This document shows positions 61,818-64,000 of a DNA stretch of 64,000 nt, in pieces (the stretch's first letter is position 1; every line of letters starts with the position of its first letter). The notes below the pieces were generated by a model. That model had not been told where the DNA came from. It saw only the letters and a list, made by a program, of their open reading frames with translations, and did no database searches. The stretch comes from Epithemia pelagica (taxonomy: Eukaryota > Bacillariophyta > Bacillariophyceae > Surirellales > Surirellaceae): positions 248,001-312,000 of the forward strand of contig OX337241.1 of assembly GCA_946965045.2 (NCBI GenBank). The letters run 5' to 3'. Position numbers and translations under genes: made by a program.

Positions 61818-62789
61818 GTGTGTCCCTTGTGTAGAATCTTATTTTCCAATTACTAGTCTCTCTCTATCCATCCGACTCTTCCAATTCTTGTAGAAGATTC
61901 ATGACCTAGCAATAGGAAAGAGACTGGTGATACTGGCAGAATTTTGACCCATTGCGTGTTGCACATTTGGTGATGGAGAGCTGGAGGAGCAGAAGTCGTG
62001 CTCTACAGTGGCACGATTATGGAAAAACCAGAGGCGCTATTACCTTTTGCTTCAGATTTCATTTGGTGAATACTTTGCTAGGCAATGAGAAGACGCTCAT
62101 TGTCTAGCACAAGATCTGCATTCACTACCAAGCATGAAATTGACACGAGTATAACAGCACGCGCTTCGTTGCATCGTCTTTTATTTCCATCATTCATTGC
62201 ATTTGTCCGATTTGGTTCCTCACAACTAGGGAAGTCTACGAGTGACCATCAATCATTAATGCTACGGTCTGTGTGGCAACAAGTCACCATCTCATTCAGG
62301 AACGATTTCCCTGGCGGTGTACTGCGTATTTGCAATTTACGTACTCGGTGAATCCTTTTGTGGGACCAGCGACGAAGGAAGGCCGCCACGCTTCCTGAAA
62401 TTTCTGTCTTTTCATGACCCAACGGTGCGACAATAGAGGCAAAGAGTACAAGATCATTCTTTTTCGAGTCCCGTGATCACGTCCAGATGCCAACACGTAC
62501 TTATTTCTCTATACATTTACTCTCTTCAAGATACTCACTATTCCCCGAGATAATACAAAAGAGCGAGGTACATGAAAATCGTGTTCGTCTGAGTTCAGTA
62601 TGAACGGGACGGGTGGGCCGGAAGGCTTGGGGTCTGGGGTGGGAATTTCCAGAAAGACCAGCTGTTCCGAAAACGGACGGACACTAGAGTAAAAAGTACA
62701 ATTGAGCAAACATGGCGGTTGATGAAACGGTTAAATATATACGGCAATGATTTAGCAATGAATATTTTAATGGTCAGTCATGGTATGAT

Positions 62790-62807
62790 TTGGAGGTGCA
62801 CCTCCAA
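62790..62807. repeat. Perfect 18-bp palindrome
   Basis: TTGGAGGTGCACCTCCAA is its own reverse complement. It may be a protein-binding site or a chance hairpin; nothing around it decides. Confidence 0.6.
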
Positions 62808-63564
62808 CCGCGTAAAATGTGAGTGGGGACTTACCCTTGACGAATCTCTAGTAGTAATGTAAGACGCCCAACCGTTCTGGAATGACTGAAACAAGACTTT
62901 TTGTTTGAAAGCTCGTAGGAACAGGTAGCAAGACGTTAGAGAGAATTGCTGTGTTCGATAACGGGCGTGAATCGCTACAACGGCAGAGTTAAATTCATAT
63001 TATCATCATACAGCAACAAAGAATTATAAATTGACTAGGAAAGCATATATTATGAATTTTGTTTTTCTTCGTTCGTTCTGCTGACCAGGATGCATGTGGT
63101 ATTGATAATAGCATATTGGTATACGATAAAAGCAGAAGCCCTTATATCTCTCGATTGGCACTCATATTGTATTTCAGTACACATATCACAATCGCTCAAT
63201 GGAACATCGCGAAATTGCCTTTTGCGCCTGATCCTGATGGTCCGCAACGTCGACAAGATGACACTCGTAGCAGTGGCTCGTAACAGGTAGAACTGTAGCT
63301 TAAACTGTTGACCTCTATAGATACAATCAATTAGCATCCAAATAGACAACTAGAACATTCATTAGCAACCGAATCAGATTGAGTCGCAGAACTAGTAGCT
63401 ACCGAGTTTAAAAATTTGTTCAAGACCCAAGACATAGAGTTGGTGTGAGCGACTCGGGGATCAGCACATAAAGAAGAAGACAGAATCATTGCTAAGAAGG
63501 CTCAAGCTAAAAATTCAAACCGGGATATTAAATGGTCATGGATCAGTCCTACTTACTACGTGCT

Positions 63565-63823
63565 CTACCGCTTAGCTCTGATTTGCCGATTAGCTCTGAT
63601 CTGCCGTTGAGCTCCGATATGCCGTTTAGCTCCGATATGCCGTTTAGCGCCTTTCTGCCGTTTAGCGCCTTTCTGCCGTTTAACGCCTCCTAGTACAAAA
63701 TCCTACGTGTTTTCTCGTAGCTCCTTCCGTTTAGCGCCTTTCTTCCGCTTAGCTCCGATCTGCCGTTTAGCTCCGATCTACCGTTTAGCTCCGATCTGCC
63801 GTTTAGCTCCAATCTGCCGTTTT
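63565..63823. repeat. 18-bp minisatellite (CTGCCGTTTAGCTCCGAT-type)
   Basis: About a dozen units of GCCGTTTAGCTCCGATCT and variants (GCGCCTTT, GCTCTGAT), with a break at about 63688-63722. Subfamilies are grouped in blocks, which suggests expansion by unequal exchange. Confidence 0.88.
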
Positions 63824-64000
63824 GAGTTTTCAGCTTATCCTCATTATTTGGCTAGCTTCATCGTAGCTAATCCTATGTTGTGTGTGTGTCGTTTGTCTCC
63901 ATCTCATTTTTTCATTCTATCAGTGCATTGGTTTGTTGTGTCAAATAGCAGTGCATAGCACACGAAGGGCTGAGGATTGAGGATGCACACCGATCACAAT

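Larger units (their letters stand above)
61818..64000. other. Intergenic, no gene seen, minisatellite at the right end
   Basis: Short frames on both strands only. A perfect 18-bp palindrome at 62790-62807 and an 18-bp-unit minisatellite at 63565-63823 are the only structures noted. Confidence 0.45.

Noticed and set aside
1-64000. tRNA genes, rRNA, CRISPR arrays
   Set aside because: I looked for T-loop and acceptor patterns and for regularly spaced repeats. Nothing met a reasonable standard, though a covariance-model search was not possible by eye.

Overview
The window is nuclear DNA of a photosynthetic stramenopile, almost certainly a diatom. The evidence is: a plastid presequence with the heterokont ANA-F cleavage motif, short GT-AG introns, a secreted Tyr/Gly/Lys protein resembling diatom silica-associated cingulins, a diatom-type Ty1/copia element, and the mix of SET, RING, KIX-like and GT92-like genes rich in Gln, Ser and Thr runs. 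Gene density is moderate and most genes have zero or one intron.

The outstanding gene is at 23404-24731 (minus strand). It encodes the photosystem II reaction-centre protein D1 (PsbA), normally the archetypal plastid-encoded protein. Here it has a 74-bp spliceosomal intron, C-ending nuclear-style codons and a bipartite plastid-targeting presequence replacing the native N-terminus. All the D1 ligands I could check (TyrZ, the manganese-cluster ligands, the C-terminal processing site) are present.

Layout. 1-6.1 kb: a TPR-like gene and a disordered-protein gene. 6.9-10.0 kb: a complete PIF/Harbinger transposon with 42-bp inverted repeats and a TCA target duplication. 10.8-20.2 kb, plus strand: a KIX-like coactivator, a short-chain dehydrogenase, a GT92-like glycosyltransferase and a frameshifted double-SET protein. 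20.7-28.3 kb, minus strand: a GTPBP1-like GTPase, nuclear psbA and a TPM-like/RING membrane protein. 30.4-37.6 kb, plus strand: the cingulin-like protein, a tandem repeat split by a MITE, GDP-mannose 3,5-epimerase and the PP2A scaffold subunit A.

38.4-58.4 kb is an accessory region built by local duplication: two copies of a divergent protein kinase, an HNH-like fragment, a PD-(D/E)XK nuclease-kinase fusion resembling Crinkler-type effectors, and a PPR gene with its promoter, duplicated once in full and once truncated. A MITE and a very young copia element (two 455-bp LTRs with no difference seen, CTATAG flanks) have inserted into it. 59.2-61.8 kb holds a decayed UvrD/FBH1-like helicase with a J-domain-like tail. 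The last 2 kb holds no supportable gene.

How the genes fit together: psbA serves photosystem II, GDP-mannose epimerase serves sugar-nucleotide metabolism, the PPR protein probably acts on organelle RNA, and PP2A-A and the GTPase are housekeeping. No co-regulated operon-like unit is visible, as expected for a eukaryotic chromosome. Statements about residue identity come from reading the translations. Family assignments are from recalled motifs, not database searches.
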